NCBI GenBank assembly: GCA_020629035.1
Contig: JAHDEC010000013.1
Location: forward strand, 1 to 64,000
Source of the DNA: Saprospiraceae bacterium
Lineage (GTDB): Bacteria; Bacteroidota; Bacteroidia; Chitinophagales; Saprospiraceae
Reading direction: 5' to 3'
Length of the DNA stretch: 64,000 nt
A program made the translations under genes and the position numbers. A model generated the notes under the pieces. That model saw only the letters and a program-made list of their open reading frames with translations. It did no database searches and was not told the origin of the DNA. Shown piece after piece: positions 53,301-61,440 of this stretch; position 1 is the first letter of the stretch; each line of letters opens with the position of its first letter.

Positions 53301-56300
53301 AGCATCATAAAAGAATTCCTCACAAATAGTATAGCTTTCATTAAGCCTCAACATATCATTTTCAGGATCAACAACAATTCCTTGGTCATCAGTAGTTTGA
53401 TTAACAGATAAAGGTGTACAGCTGCCATCTCCAAAGCATGGTATTTCTATTAAACTGGTTGCCACACATAGTTCAAAATCTCCGCACATTCCATCTTCAA
53501 AAAATGCAGATCCAACCCCTATCCAATAGATTGTATTAGCTTCTAAACCTTGACTAAATCCACTTGGATCTCCCCAGTTAATACTACATCCCGGAAAACC
53601 AGCACTAAATACGAGCTCTAGGTCCTGATTGCAATCTCCTGAGGAGGATTTAAACACAGCGTATACCGGATCCCAACCACATGATGTGTTTACGGTAACA
53701 AAAGTTTGAACCGCAGATGCATCAGTTTGCAATTGGAACCAAGCAGTAGGTCTAAAATCGAAACCACAATCAGTAACACCAATTTCCGGAGTTGCATTTT
53801 CAATGCAACCCAATGCACACTCAAAATCAAGCATATTTGTGTTAGTGATTGGGCTTAAAGTATAAATGGGTGGGTCGCTGCAATTATCAGCGAAATTATC
53901 GCAATTGACACATGATTTTATGTCTCCAATGATGGTCCATCCTTTGTTATTTATTAATTCATTCCGCCCTGTTTCATCACAATATTCCAATGTTTCTGCT
54001 CCAAGCTCTATATTGTCTGGTGTATTAGGATTTAATGCCCACCCTAATAGAGTATTTGTGTAATTTTCTTCAGATAAATTTGTAAAATCTAGTAAACTTT
54101 CAAGACCATCGAGAACCAGCGGTTCGTCCATACATGAAGATAAATTCCATGATTCAAGTGTTTGATCAAAGCTGCTTGCACCACGCAACATATCATGAAA
54201 ATTTTCCACATTCGAAACATCCCAAGCGTCTAATGGCTGATTAAAACTAGTACAACCCTCAAGCATTCTTCTAAGATCAAACGCACTTACAAGATTCCAA
54301 CTAGCTAAAGGACTATTAAATGCCTCACACAAAGTGAACATACTTCGAGCAGTCTCTAATGAAGAAACATCCCAAGCGTCTAATGCCTGATTAAACGAAG
54401 TGCAATTAATGAACATAAAATCTGTGCTCCGAACTTTACTCACATTCCAGTTATCTAGTGGTTGATTATAGTTAGAACAATTATTAAACATTGCCCCCAT
54501 ATCTTCCACATTTGAAACATTCCAATTATTTATATTTTGATCAAATAAAGAAAGTCCTTCAAACATGTTGTTCATTTGCACTACACTGCTGACATCCCAA
54601 TTGTCTAAAGGCTGATTGTATGCATAAGCATTCTGAAACATGTATTGCATATCAGTGACATTTGATACATCCCAAGTATTGATGTTTGAATTAAAGGAAC
54701 TCGCTCCTCCAAAAACGCTAAGCATGTCTTCGACATTTGAAACATCCCAGAGACTCAAATCTCCATTAAAATTATTTGCCGTTTGAAACATATTACGCAT
54801 GCTCGTAACTAAACTAAGATTAGGCTGGTCAATTGCTGTAAAATTTATTAGTTGATCACATTGCGCAAAAGCCAACTCCATGGAGCTCCAAATTATATCA
54901 CCCCATTGCTTAACATCTAATAGTTTATCATTATCCCCAACTGGGTCAGCATGATATAGATGAGGAAAATCTCCTCGTATGGCTATATCATAAGTGCCAG
55001 CAACTCCATAATCATGAAAGGCATCTCCTGTTAGACCAAATTCATCATAGGTTCCATCGTTTTCCCAATCGATGTCGTAGTTATAACTGTAAATTGAATT
55101 AGTTGGTATTTGAACACAGGTATTACAACTTGCTCCCGAGTTATCTGTTTGCCAAGTGGTGATAAATGGTTGCTGTGCACAGTTTTGACTATCTCCAACA
55201 ATGGTCCATCCCATATCATTTAATAGCATATTCCTCCCAGTCTCATCACAATATTCCAAACCAAGAGCCCCTAATTCTAGATCATTAGGAGTATTTGAAT
55301 TAGAAGCCCAACCATTTAAAGTAGCTTCATAATTACTTTGTGATAAGCCGCAATTATTAAGCATGTTTTCCAGTCCATCGAATCCAGTGGTATTGATTAT
55401 TGTTGACAAATTCCAATTGGCTAAAGACTGATTAAAGCTGCTTGCACCACGAAACATGGCGGACATTCTATCTGCATTTACAACATTCCAATTGGATATA
55501 TCTTGATTAAAAGCAATAGCTCCATCAAACATGTTCTGAAATTTTGCCCCCATTGATACATCCCACAAATCTAGTGGTTGATTAAAGCTTTGTGCGTTAA
55601 AAAACATGGTGCTAAAATCATTACAGTTAGTGGTATTCCAGGTATTTATCGATTGATTAAAACTTATTGCATCTTCAAACATATTTCTCATTGACGCAAC
55701 ATTGGACACATCCCAATTACTTAGATCACCGTTAAACGCTGTAGCTCTTACAAACATTCCAAATAAGCTGCTTACATTGGAAACATCCCAATCAGAAATA
55801 TTACCATTGAAGTTTGTTGCTTCATAAAACATATTAATGAGATCTGTGACATTTGACATGTCCCAGCTATTCAATGACTGATTAAAATTTGTGGCTTGGA
55901 AAAACATGCCATTCATGTTCGTGATAGTGGAAACATTCCAGGCATTTATATCTTGATTAAAGGAAGATGATCCATGGAACATGCTTTGCAAAACTGTGAC
56001 ATTTGAAAGATCAGGAACATCGCTTGCATTACCCATCATGTTTACGCAACCTGCAAATGCAGACTCCATGCTGCTCCACTCTATATCACCCCATTGTTCT
56101 ATAGCTATAATTTTCTCTCGATCACCAGCAAGATTAAAATAAATCCGAGGGAAATCTCCTCTGATTCCTACATTGTAAGTACCGATGGTGCCATAATCAT
56201 GTGAAGCATCTCCTGTCAGTCCGAATTCATCAAAAACCCCGTCATTATCCCAATCTACATCGTAGTTGTATGTCTCTCCTAAGAAGGTCGGAATAGTTAT

Positions 56301-59300
56301 ACAAGTGTTACAACTTGATCCTGGATTATCTGTTTGCCAAGTAGTTACAAAGGGTCTGGTGCACTCTCCAGCTAATTCTAAAACCCAATGATCTTCGAGT
56401 AAATAATGGTTAGAAACATCATTACCCTGACTGACCACAGAACCAAGCAGTAGCATAGTATCCTCACCTATTATCTCCAATTTATTTCCATAATCTATTG
56501 AAGGTCCTCCATAATTCTGGGACCAAAATAAATCTCCGTTAAAATCAAGGAACACAACCCACATATCATTGTTCCCATAATTTTGGGATAGATCATTATC
56601 CACTGATTCTGTATTTCCTACAAAACAAACGCCGTTAGCTGCTTCTATTCCGTTCCACAAGTGATCCCAGTCTGAACCGCCTATATTTCTTGACCAAAGT
56701 AAATTACCATTAGGATCAATACTGCCTGCCCAACCATCCCAACTTCCATAATTATTGGCTAAGTCTCCATCATTAGATAGAGAAATCCCAGCGAATGCCA
56801 TATTTCCATTGTCTAGAAATAGAATTTTATTTATTTGCTCGGAGGATAATCCACCATAAGATTCCTCCCACAATAGAGACCCATTTTGGTCAATATTTAT
56901 TATCCAACCGTCACCAGAACCGATTTGGTTTCCAATGTCAAAATCCTCAGAACTTGTATTTCCGCCGATATAAAATGATCCATTTATACCTGAAGAAATA
57001 GTGAAGAGTAAATCTCTGCTCGAGCCTCCATAATTTCGTTCCCAAATTAAACTCCCTGAACCGTCGATCTTAAATACCCAACCATCATTAAGCCCATAAT
57101 TATTGGATACATCATTTGAACCTGATGCTGTGTATCCTACAATAAGGTATTCATCATTACCTGCCGAAACTAGATCCGAAAAAGTTTCAGATGAACTACC
57201 TCCAAAATGTTGTTCCCAAATAATATTTCCTAAATCATCAATTTTAAAAAGCCATATATCTTGGTCACCATAGTTTGAGCTAACATCACCATCTGTTGAA
57301 AAGGAGTTGCAGCCTATTAAAAATTCGTCATTGGGTAGAGACAAAACTTTCGGAGTAGATTCATCCAAAGTACCGCCATAGTTTCTTTCCCAAATAATTC
57401 CATCTATTTCATTCCATCTATAAATCCAAATATCCTCTCCACCATTGTTAGCATCTACATCTTCATCTGAAGATCTCGAGTCACCTACATATAACCTATC
57501 TCCGTTAGCTAAGATTGCCACATCCCATAGTCGATCTCTATCTGTTCCTCCAAAATTAATGTCGGCTCTCTTGCCAAGGCAGTTTGTATTTAAATTATAT
57601 AAAATTTCTGATCCTACATCTGATGAACAAACTCCAGGATCATTTATCAGTATTTCTAATTCACAACTATTATCTTGATTATCTTCAAGCGTAATCATTA
57701 GGTTTCCACTTCCAGCTGAACCAGCATCCATCATAAAACTGGTCGTTTCACCATAAAAACCACTAGTGGGACTGATCCCTCCAGATGAACTCGTTACCGA
57801 ATATATTGCACCAAGATTAAAACCCGCAGGATTTAAATCAAAGACTATGCGGTCGTCTGAGGTATTATTTATTGTGGAATTATTATCACATGCTACATTA
57901 GTTAAGCCTCCATTTTCTATCGAACAATCAGGAGAGCAAGAAAGCGGGTCGGGAATCGTAAGACTGAAAAGGCAGCTTAGATCTGTATCATCGATTAGTG
58001 TTAAAACCACGTCACCAGCACCGGCTGAACCAGGCTGGAGTTGAAAAACAGTGGCTGTTGTATAATCTCCTACTACAGGACTGATGCTTCCTACATTCGA
58101 TGATACAGAATAAGATGAGCCTAAACTGATGCCGCCGATTTGAAGAGATACCTCAATGATGTCATCTAAATTATTGGCCGTTGATCCATTATCAAGGCAG
58201 TTTACTACGGGCAAGACATTGGCAATATTACAAGGACATGATGTGATACCTATCAGTGAGGCTTCAGATAAGAAAATCCAATATTGTGCACCCGGCGTAG
58301 CAGAAAAAGATAATTGACAATCAGCAACCAATGTTAAGTTATTGCAATCCACGCCTGAATAAATTTCAAACGAAGACCCTCCGTCAAGATCTTCAATTTC
58401 TATTTCTGTCCCAAGACTAGAAGTAAGTATAAAAGTATGCCAACTACCATTAAGACCAGACATACATCCTGTGGCATTTCCGTCCATACAGGATTCAGGT
58501 ACACCAGCAAAAATCACTTGCGAACAATCCGCATCAAGGTTTCCAAAATCATTTGCCAAAGTACAAGATCCTCCATTATAATTAAATGAATAATCAAATA
58601 CATAATCACCTGCTCCATCTCCCATCATCGCCAAGAAATATGTGCCACCGGCAGAAACATCATAATTGTGGTCTCCTACAAAACAATCACCATCGATAGG
58701 CGAACCGGTAGGACACTGCACATTGAATAAGGCATGACCAGGACCTGTATGATTTATGATGCTAAATATTTCTTCATTCGGAGGAACACTGAATTCGTAC
58801 CAAGCTGTAGCAGTGGTAGAAAAAGAGCATGTTGTTCCTAGGTCGGATATTTCAGGGCAAAAACCCGTTATATTTTCAATTTCACTTAAGGTAACACCAC
58901 AACTGAGAGGACCTAAAAAGTTAGGATCAGTGCAACTATCGAAACCTCCTGAGTCAAAAAAGTCTGGTAATATTTCATAATTGGCTGAAGCATTGATTTC
59001 GTCTGTCCCTATTTGCAAAAAGTAGCTTGTGTTAGGTAGCAAACAAGAAAATTCTACCAGCATTCCATCAGCATTACTACAATTGCTTGCTACAAAAGAA
59101 CTCGCACAATCAGTGTATAATTCTGCATTGAAATCACTTATTCCATCATCATTTGAGGTGATAATAAAAGAAGCCGCATTGTCTGAAGGTCCAAGAGTAA
59201 AAGAGTACCAAACGGTATTTGTGTTACCGCCATTACTGCAGTCATCATTATCTGCAGTTGCGCAGACATTAGTGCCTCCAGTGAGCGAAATTCCGTCCGT

Positions 59301-59831
59301 TAGACCAATAGCTCCTGAACATGCATCATTTGGATGAAAAACACCTCCCCCGCCGCTATTTATTCCGAATGTATAATCACAAACGCTTCCATTACATCCA
59401 TCCATATATAGATAATAGGACTGCCCAACAGTTAAACCAGTGATGGGAAGATTAGTCGAAAAACCATCAAAACAAAAATCACTGCACCAAACTGGTGTTC
59501 CGAAACTGCAGCTTTCATACACCCCAAAATTTGCACCCATCATCCCACTTTCCAGCGTGCAGTTAGACAATAACACATCGATACTTATACTGGTTCCAGT
59601 AGATACAAATCCCCACCAATGCATATTATTTGGCACAGTACTTACACAAAGGGGGTTAGGGCCAGGGGTTGGAGTGGCACTCATAGTTCCACTATATCCA
59701 TCTAGATCATTAAGATCGCACATGATGGGTGCGTCTAAACATAAAGATGTTGGAGCTTGGGCAAATATTTGGCATTGAAAAAACAATGCAAAAACCCAAT
59801 AAGTGAATATGTGTTTTATCGAAATCTTCAT
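50325..59831 (-). CDS. Giant type B-sorted surface protein (3168 aa): seven-unit propeller and three BspA/DUF285 blocks
   Basis: The ATG at 59831 starts MKISIKHIF and a signal ending FAQ; a TTG three codons earlier is less likely. Residues about 25-540 are several Cys-rich, pre-peptidase-like beta domains. Residues about 757-1153 are seven tandem units of about 57 residues (GGSSxD, DVSNNYGxxDxW, GxLLWERNY) that should form a seven-bladed propeller. Three BspA/DUF285 blocks follow (about 1160-1552, 1554-1969, 2362-2722) with a Cys-rich insert between the last two. GCDSI-type modules and a CHU_C/type B sorting domain (NKIIIFNRWGQPVY, WCGTYM, PEGSYYFTLDL) end the protein. It is probably an exported adhesin. 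It lies 53 bp after porP on the same strand, so PorP is its likely secretion partner. Confidence 0.88.
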   Translation of the reverse strand: MKISIKHIFTYWVFALFFQCQIFAQAPTSLCLDAPIMCDLNDLDGYSGTMSATPTPGPNPLCVSTVPNNMHWWGFVSTGTSISIDVLLSNCTLESGMMGANFGVYESCSFGTPVWCSDFCFDGFSTNLPITGLTVGQSYYLYMDGCNGSVCDYTFGINSGGGGVFHPNDACSGAIGLTDGISLTGGTNVCATADNDDCSNGGNTNTVWYSFTLGPSDNAASFIITSNDDGISDFNAELYTDCASSFVASNCSNADGMLVEFSCLLPNTSYFLQIGTDEINASANYEILPDFFDSGGFDSCTDPNFLGPLSCGVTLSEIENITGFCPEISDLGTTCSFSTTATAWYEFSVPPNEEIFSIINHTGPGHALFNVQCPTGSPIDGDCFVGDHNYDVSAGGTYFLAMMGDGAGDYVFDYSFNYNGGSCTLANDFGNLDADCSQVIFAGVPESCMDGNATGCMSGLNGSWHTFILTSSLGTEIEIEDLDGGSSFEIYSGVDCNNLTLVADCQLSFSATPGAQYWIFLSEASLIGITSCPCNIANVLPVVNCLDNGSTANNLDDIIEVSLQIGGISLGSSYSVSSNVGSISPVVGDYTTATVFQLQPGSAGAGDVVLTLIDDTDLSCLFSLTIPDPLSCSPDCSIENGGLTNVACDNNSTINNTSDDRIVFDLNPAGFNLGAIYSVTSSSGGISPTSGFYGETTSFMMDAGSAGSGNLMITLEDNQDNSCELEILINDPGVCSSDVGSEILYNLNTNCLGKRADINFGGTDRDRLWDVAILANGDRLYVGDSRSSDEDVDANNGGEDIWIYRWNEIDGIIWERNYGGTLDESTPKVLSLPNDEFLIGCNSFSTDGDVSSNYGDQDIWLFKIDDLGNIIWEQHFGGSSSETFSDLVSAGNDEYLIVGYTASGSNDVSNNYGLNDGWVFKIDGSGSLIWERNYGGSSRDLLFTISSGINGSFYIGGNTSSEDFDIGNQIGSGDGWIINIDQNGSLLWEESYGGLSSEQINKILFLDNGNMAFAGISLSNDGDLANNYGSWDGWAGSIDPNGNLLWSRNIGGSDWDHLWNGIEAANGVCFVGNTESVDNDLSQNYGNNDMWVVFLDFNGDLFWSQNYGGPSIDYGNKLEIIGEDTMLLLGSVVSQGNDVSNHYLLEDHWVLELAGECTRPFVTTWQTDNPGSSCNTCITIPTFLGETYNYDVDWDNDGVFDEFGLTGDASHDYGTIGTYNVGIRGDFPRIYFNLAGDREKIIAIEQWGDIEWSSMESAFAGCVNMMGNASDVPDLSNVTVLQSMFHGSSSFNQDINAWNVSTITNMNGMFFQATNFNQSLNSWDMSNVTDLINMFYEATNFNGNISDWDVSNVSSLFGMFVRATAFNGDLSNWDVSNVASMRNMFEDAISFNQSINTWNTTNCNDFSTMFFNAQSFNQPLDLWDVSMGAKFQNMFDGAIAFNQDISNWNVVNADRMSAMFRGASSFNQSLANWNLSTIINTTGFDGLENMLNNCGLSQSNYEATLNGWASNSNTPNDLELGALGLEYCDETGRNMLLNDMGWTIVGDSQNCAQQPFITTWQTDNSGASCNTCVQIPTNSIYSYNYDIDWENDGTYDEFGLTGDAFHDYGVAGTYDIAIRGDFPHLYHADPVGDNDKLLDVKQWGDIIWSSMELAFAQCDQLINFTAIDQPNLSLVTSMRNMFQTANNFNGDLSLWDVSNVEDMLSVFGGASSFNSNINTWDVSNVTDMQYMFQNAYAYNQPLDNWDVSSVVQMNNMFEGLSLFDQNINNWNVSNVEDMGAMFNNCSNYNQPLDNWNVSKVRSTDFMFINCTSFNQALDAWDVSSLETARSMFTLCEAFNSPLASWNLVSAFDLRRMLEGCTSFNQPLDAWDVSNVENFHDMLRGASSFDQTLESWNLSSCMDEPLVLDGLESLLDFTNLSEENYTNTLLGWALNPNTPDNIELGAETLEYCDETGRNELINNKGWTIIGDIKSCVNCDNFADNCSDPPIYTLSPITNTNMLDFECALGCIENATPEIGVTDCGFDFRPTAWFQLQTDASAVQTFVTVNTSCGWDPVYAVFKSSSGDCNQDLELVFSAGFPGCSINWGDPSGFSQGLEANTIYWIGVGSAFFEDGMCGDFELCVATSLIEIPCFGDGSCTPLSVNQTTDDQGIVVDPENDMLRLNESYTICEEFFYDASESGVEWLMGVVPFFEGWDLTDFDPQNVQITGNGIQASWYEGVLLQETLNNVCTYTDSQGRLQLCNTICETCPCSPPLTQGDLLPGGWYWTTSSSDCVNDGTPNTSWGIGMDQVTVEFCVVLQTPNFSNQVDCESIGQLKFGFQTFSDGVVGCWDDPVGECLIDESQFNIYTLDCSSLSQNSFISTWKTDNSGASCNTCLTIPANTLDYVYSYDIDWENDGVFDEFGITGDATHDYTTAGTYQVAIRGNYPHLFFNTGVEDNDKLISVDQWGDIEWLSMHKSFFHCDNMNILAADVPDLSQVNDMSFIFDSALSFNANVNSWDVSNVTDMSSAFASCTSFNETINAWDVSNITDMSFLFSNASIYNQSLSDWDMSLVSSTNFMFQNATAFNQDLDTWNLSSLNTMNGMFNNAENFNGDVQNWDISNVTEMGFLFFNASAFNQDLSNWNVSSVFEMSNLFNGASSFDQSIGNWNLSSLSGAESMLDNCGLSVENYESTLLAWSQNPNTPNAIDLGALNLVYCDEEGRNQLINDLAWTIAGDSQDPACDCPMVDAGGSNPAEYCQGQGSVDLFAQMFNFDNNGRWEDPLATGLALTNPFLVDVGSLDEGDYFVWYIVGDVACPMDTNVVNFTIHPMYEIPQEETICFGEIITVGTETFDATGMYDIVLKTIENCDSTIQLDLTVLPEITSNRSVSGCPGDIYLSNGESFVFADVGPYEETQILESLEFPGCDSLLIITMNIKDDIEVDFTGFICGEEQLEIGGMTFDKEFPNGDISVPSTNFCDSLIRVDLTHVDSIQLVGGSTNVEGNILTLDLLEDAIYDPQLNYTIEPINIDTDKILNIESTTSFGIFDIEFFPNVESIVSIEFEMCHETCNICDTVIWNVNKTITGYTELVVTCNGDGVNDRLIMSEFIENLEIEFPCNKIIIFNRWGQPVYEAQPYANDWCGTYMNTDKPIPEGSYYFTLDLVSPDANCASDSGNVREFIFGVITLLR
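51660..56355 (-). repeat. Three BspA/DUF285 repeat blocks in the 3168-residue protein
   Basis: Three blocks, at about 56355-55172, 55170-53925 and 52745-51660, share the opening cap, the 24-25-residue WDVSNV-x-x-M units and the closing cap with the two blocks of the neighbouring giant. A domain of about 390 residues with a different, Cys-rich sequence separates the second and third blocks. Confidence 0.85.
56370..57560 (-). repeat. Seven tandem ~171-bp propeller repeats
   Basis: Seven successive units begin GGTDRD, GGTLDE, GGSSSE, GGSSRD, GGLSSE, GGSDWD and GGPSID. Most also contain a DV-S-N-N-Y-G-x-x-D-x-W strand and a G-x-L-x-W-x-x-x-Y/F/I ending. Seven is the usual blade number for a closed propeller. 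Confidence 0.8.
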
Positions 59832-59883
59832 TTTATACAACCCACAAGTAACTTAAGTAATGTAATTTTATAAGAACAAACAA

Positions 59884-60885
59884 TCAATAGTTATCAATCA
59901 TATAAGACAAATTCACCTCAAAGGTGTTCCCAAACTGCGCGGTAAAATCGGGTCCTAATGGATTGTAAGAAAATGCTAACTTAACTCGGTTATTGGTAGC
60001 CATAACTTCATCAAAACTAAGCCCAAACTCCGCGTGAAAATGTCTAGCGGAATTTAATCCTGCTCCAATCCACATCCATTGGCTAAATTTATATTTAAAC
60101 ACAAAATCAACACTTGGTGGTACATTCTTTACCCAGCGCACCCAAGATGAGAATTCAATGTGTGTATCTTCTCCTAGTGTATAGTAGTAAGACAAACTAC
60201 CATAGTAGTGTGCCACCCGATCAATCTTGAATTTATTCCCATCTTCTGAGGTAAACTCAATATTAGGACCTAAAATTTGAGGAATAGAAATACCTGCAAA
60301 AAAGTAGTCATACCACCTACCCCTTCCAATTCTTTTATAAAAGCTGACACCTAAACCAAAATCTGGTCTAAAAACAACTATGCCACCCTGTAATCTTGGA
60401 TCTTCATTTTGATCTATAGCCCTTAGCTTTTCAGTGTCAATCCTATATTGAACAAAGCCACCAAGCAGGCCCACAGAAAGTCCTCCATTGGAAACACTTG
60501 CTCCCCAACCATTATCCAAACGCAATACGGACGCAATCCTGCCGTAGACCCCGGTTGTAGACACATGACCTACTTTATCATTAATTAAATATCCTCCAGA
60601 AAGTAAGCTGAATTTGTCTCTTGTTTCGTAGAAGTACTCTCCTCTCATCAGCTGTGTCCTTGGCGAAGTAGGAATCCCATTCCATTGTTCACGAATAGAA
60701 GTCCCCAATGCTATTTCAAAGCCATCTTGAAAATAATCATAGTTTATAGACGCGGGATTTATTATACCTTGATATTCGCTGTATTGGGTAAATAGGGGCA
60801 ATTGTTGAGCGCAAACATTTTTTGTTATGGTGCAGATTACAATTAATAAGCACAACATATTTCTCAAGGTAGGAGCTGCAGTCAT
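59884..60885 (-). CDS. PorP/SprF-family type IX secretion outer-membrane protein
   Basis: From the ATG at 60885 the product is 333 residues, with a signal peptide (LCLLIVICTITKNVCAQQ). A longer frame begins 25 codons upstream, but a promoter element lies inside that stretch. The mature start QLPLFTQYSEYQGIINPASINY is the hallmark of PorP/SprF proteins, followed by REQWNGIPTSPRTQ and a 14-strand-like barrel with FRPDFGLGVSFY and a closing VNLSYMIDNY. These proteins help the T9SS export or anchor type B (CHU_C) cargo. Its position directly before two type B giants is the same as SprF with SprB. Confidence 0.93.
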   Translation of the reverse strand: MTAAPTLRNMLCLLIVICTITKNVCAQQLPLFTQYSEYQGIINPASINYDYFQDGFEIALGTSIREQWNGIPTSPRTQLMRGEYFYETRDKFSLLSGGYLINDKVGHVSTTGVYGRIASVLRLDNGWGASVSNGGLSVGLLGGFVQYRIDTEKLRAIDQNEDPRLQGGIVVFRPDFGLGVSFYKRIGRGRWYDYFFAGISIPQILGPNIEFTSEDGNKFKIDRVAHYYGSLSYYYTLGEDTHIEFSSWVRWVKNVPPSVDFVFKYKFSQWMWIGAGLNSARHFHAEFGLSFDEVMATNNRVKLAFSYNPLGPDFTAQFGNTFEVNLSYMIDNY

Positions 60886-60917
60886 TCGTTTATTTTTACC
60901 GATTATTGGGTAACATC

Positions 60918-60925
60918 CAAAAATA
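60918..60925 (-). promoter_or_regulatory. -7 promoter element for the porP-adhesin operon
   Basis: The minus strand reads TATTTTTG, a perfect TAnnTTTG, 32 bp upstream of the chosen ATG at 60885. It lies inside the longer open frame, which is the main reason for choosing the shorter start. Confidence 0.5.
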
Positions 60926-60999
60926 AACAATCCCACTTTAAAATCAGGAGCAACTACCAAGAAATTTAGGTAATTGCTCCTACAATATTGGATTCATGG

Positions 61000-61329
61000 T
61001 TATGCTTTTCTGAAGGTTTCTCTGTAAATAGTTTCTGCAACAGTTGTTTGGATTAGATAGGTACCAGCCTTTAACTGTTTCATATTTAATTCAGAGATTT
61101 TTTCTCCTCTTCTGGTTTTACTTTTGAAAATGCGTTTTCCTTTTTCATTAAAAACCTCGATTAGGCATTTTTCTTCAATGGCAATTTTGTCTGAAAATGT
61201 AATGAAAACAAAATCTTTTTGGAGATCAATCTGGACTGCCGCCGCCAATGGTTTTACTGGATCAGAATTGATAGCATGCATACTTGTAAAAGCAAACAAA
61301 AAGGTCAACATAGGAATAAGAACTTTCAT
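61000..61329 (-). CDS. Small secreted protein resembling a stand-alone T9SS sorting domain (109 aa)
   Basis: A signal peptide (VLIPMLTFLFAFTSMHA) precedes about 90 residues with the strand order of a type A sorting domain: VFITFSDKIAIEEKCLIEVFN, EKGKRIFKSKTRRGEKISEL, MKQLKAGTYLIQTTVAETIY and a short RETFRKA end. There is no cargo domain. Its best relative in the window is the protein at 42279-42587 (shared DK, N-x-KG, F-x-x-K-x-RR, QL-x-x-G-x-Y). It lies between the caspase-like gene and porP on the same strand. It may be a carrier, decoy or anchor for the T9SS, but that is speculation. Confidence 0.65.
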   Translation of the reverse strand: MKVLIPMLTFLFAFTSMHAINSDPVKPLAAAVQIDLQKDFVFITFSDKIAIEEKCLIEVFNEKGKRIFKSKTRRGEKISELNMKQLKAGTYLIQTTVAETIYRETFRKA

Positions 61330-61440
61330 GGCTTATATTTTTGGTTTCTAAATTTGGAGTAATCCTTTTCACTCCTTTCACCACTAAGTGTAGCTGACAA
61401 ATAAAACGTTACCAGTAAAAAGAAAAAAAATGCCTATGTA

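Noticed and set aside
43697-59778. Many plus-strand frames of 60-125 codons across the two giants
   Set aside because: All are antisense shadows of long repeat-bearing minus-strand frames and carry no independent motifs.
60886-60960. The longer porP start 25 codons upstream
   Set aside because: It contains a perfect -7 element and would bury the signal peptide; the ATG at 60885 gives a normal signal.
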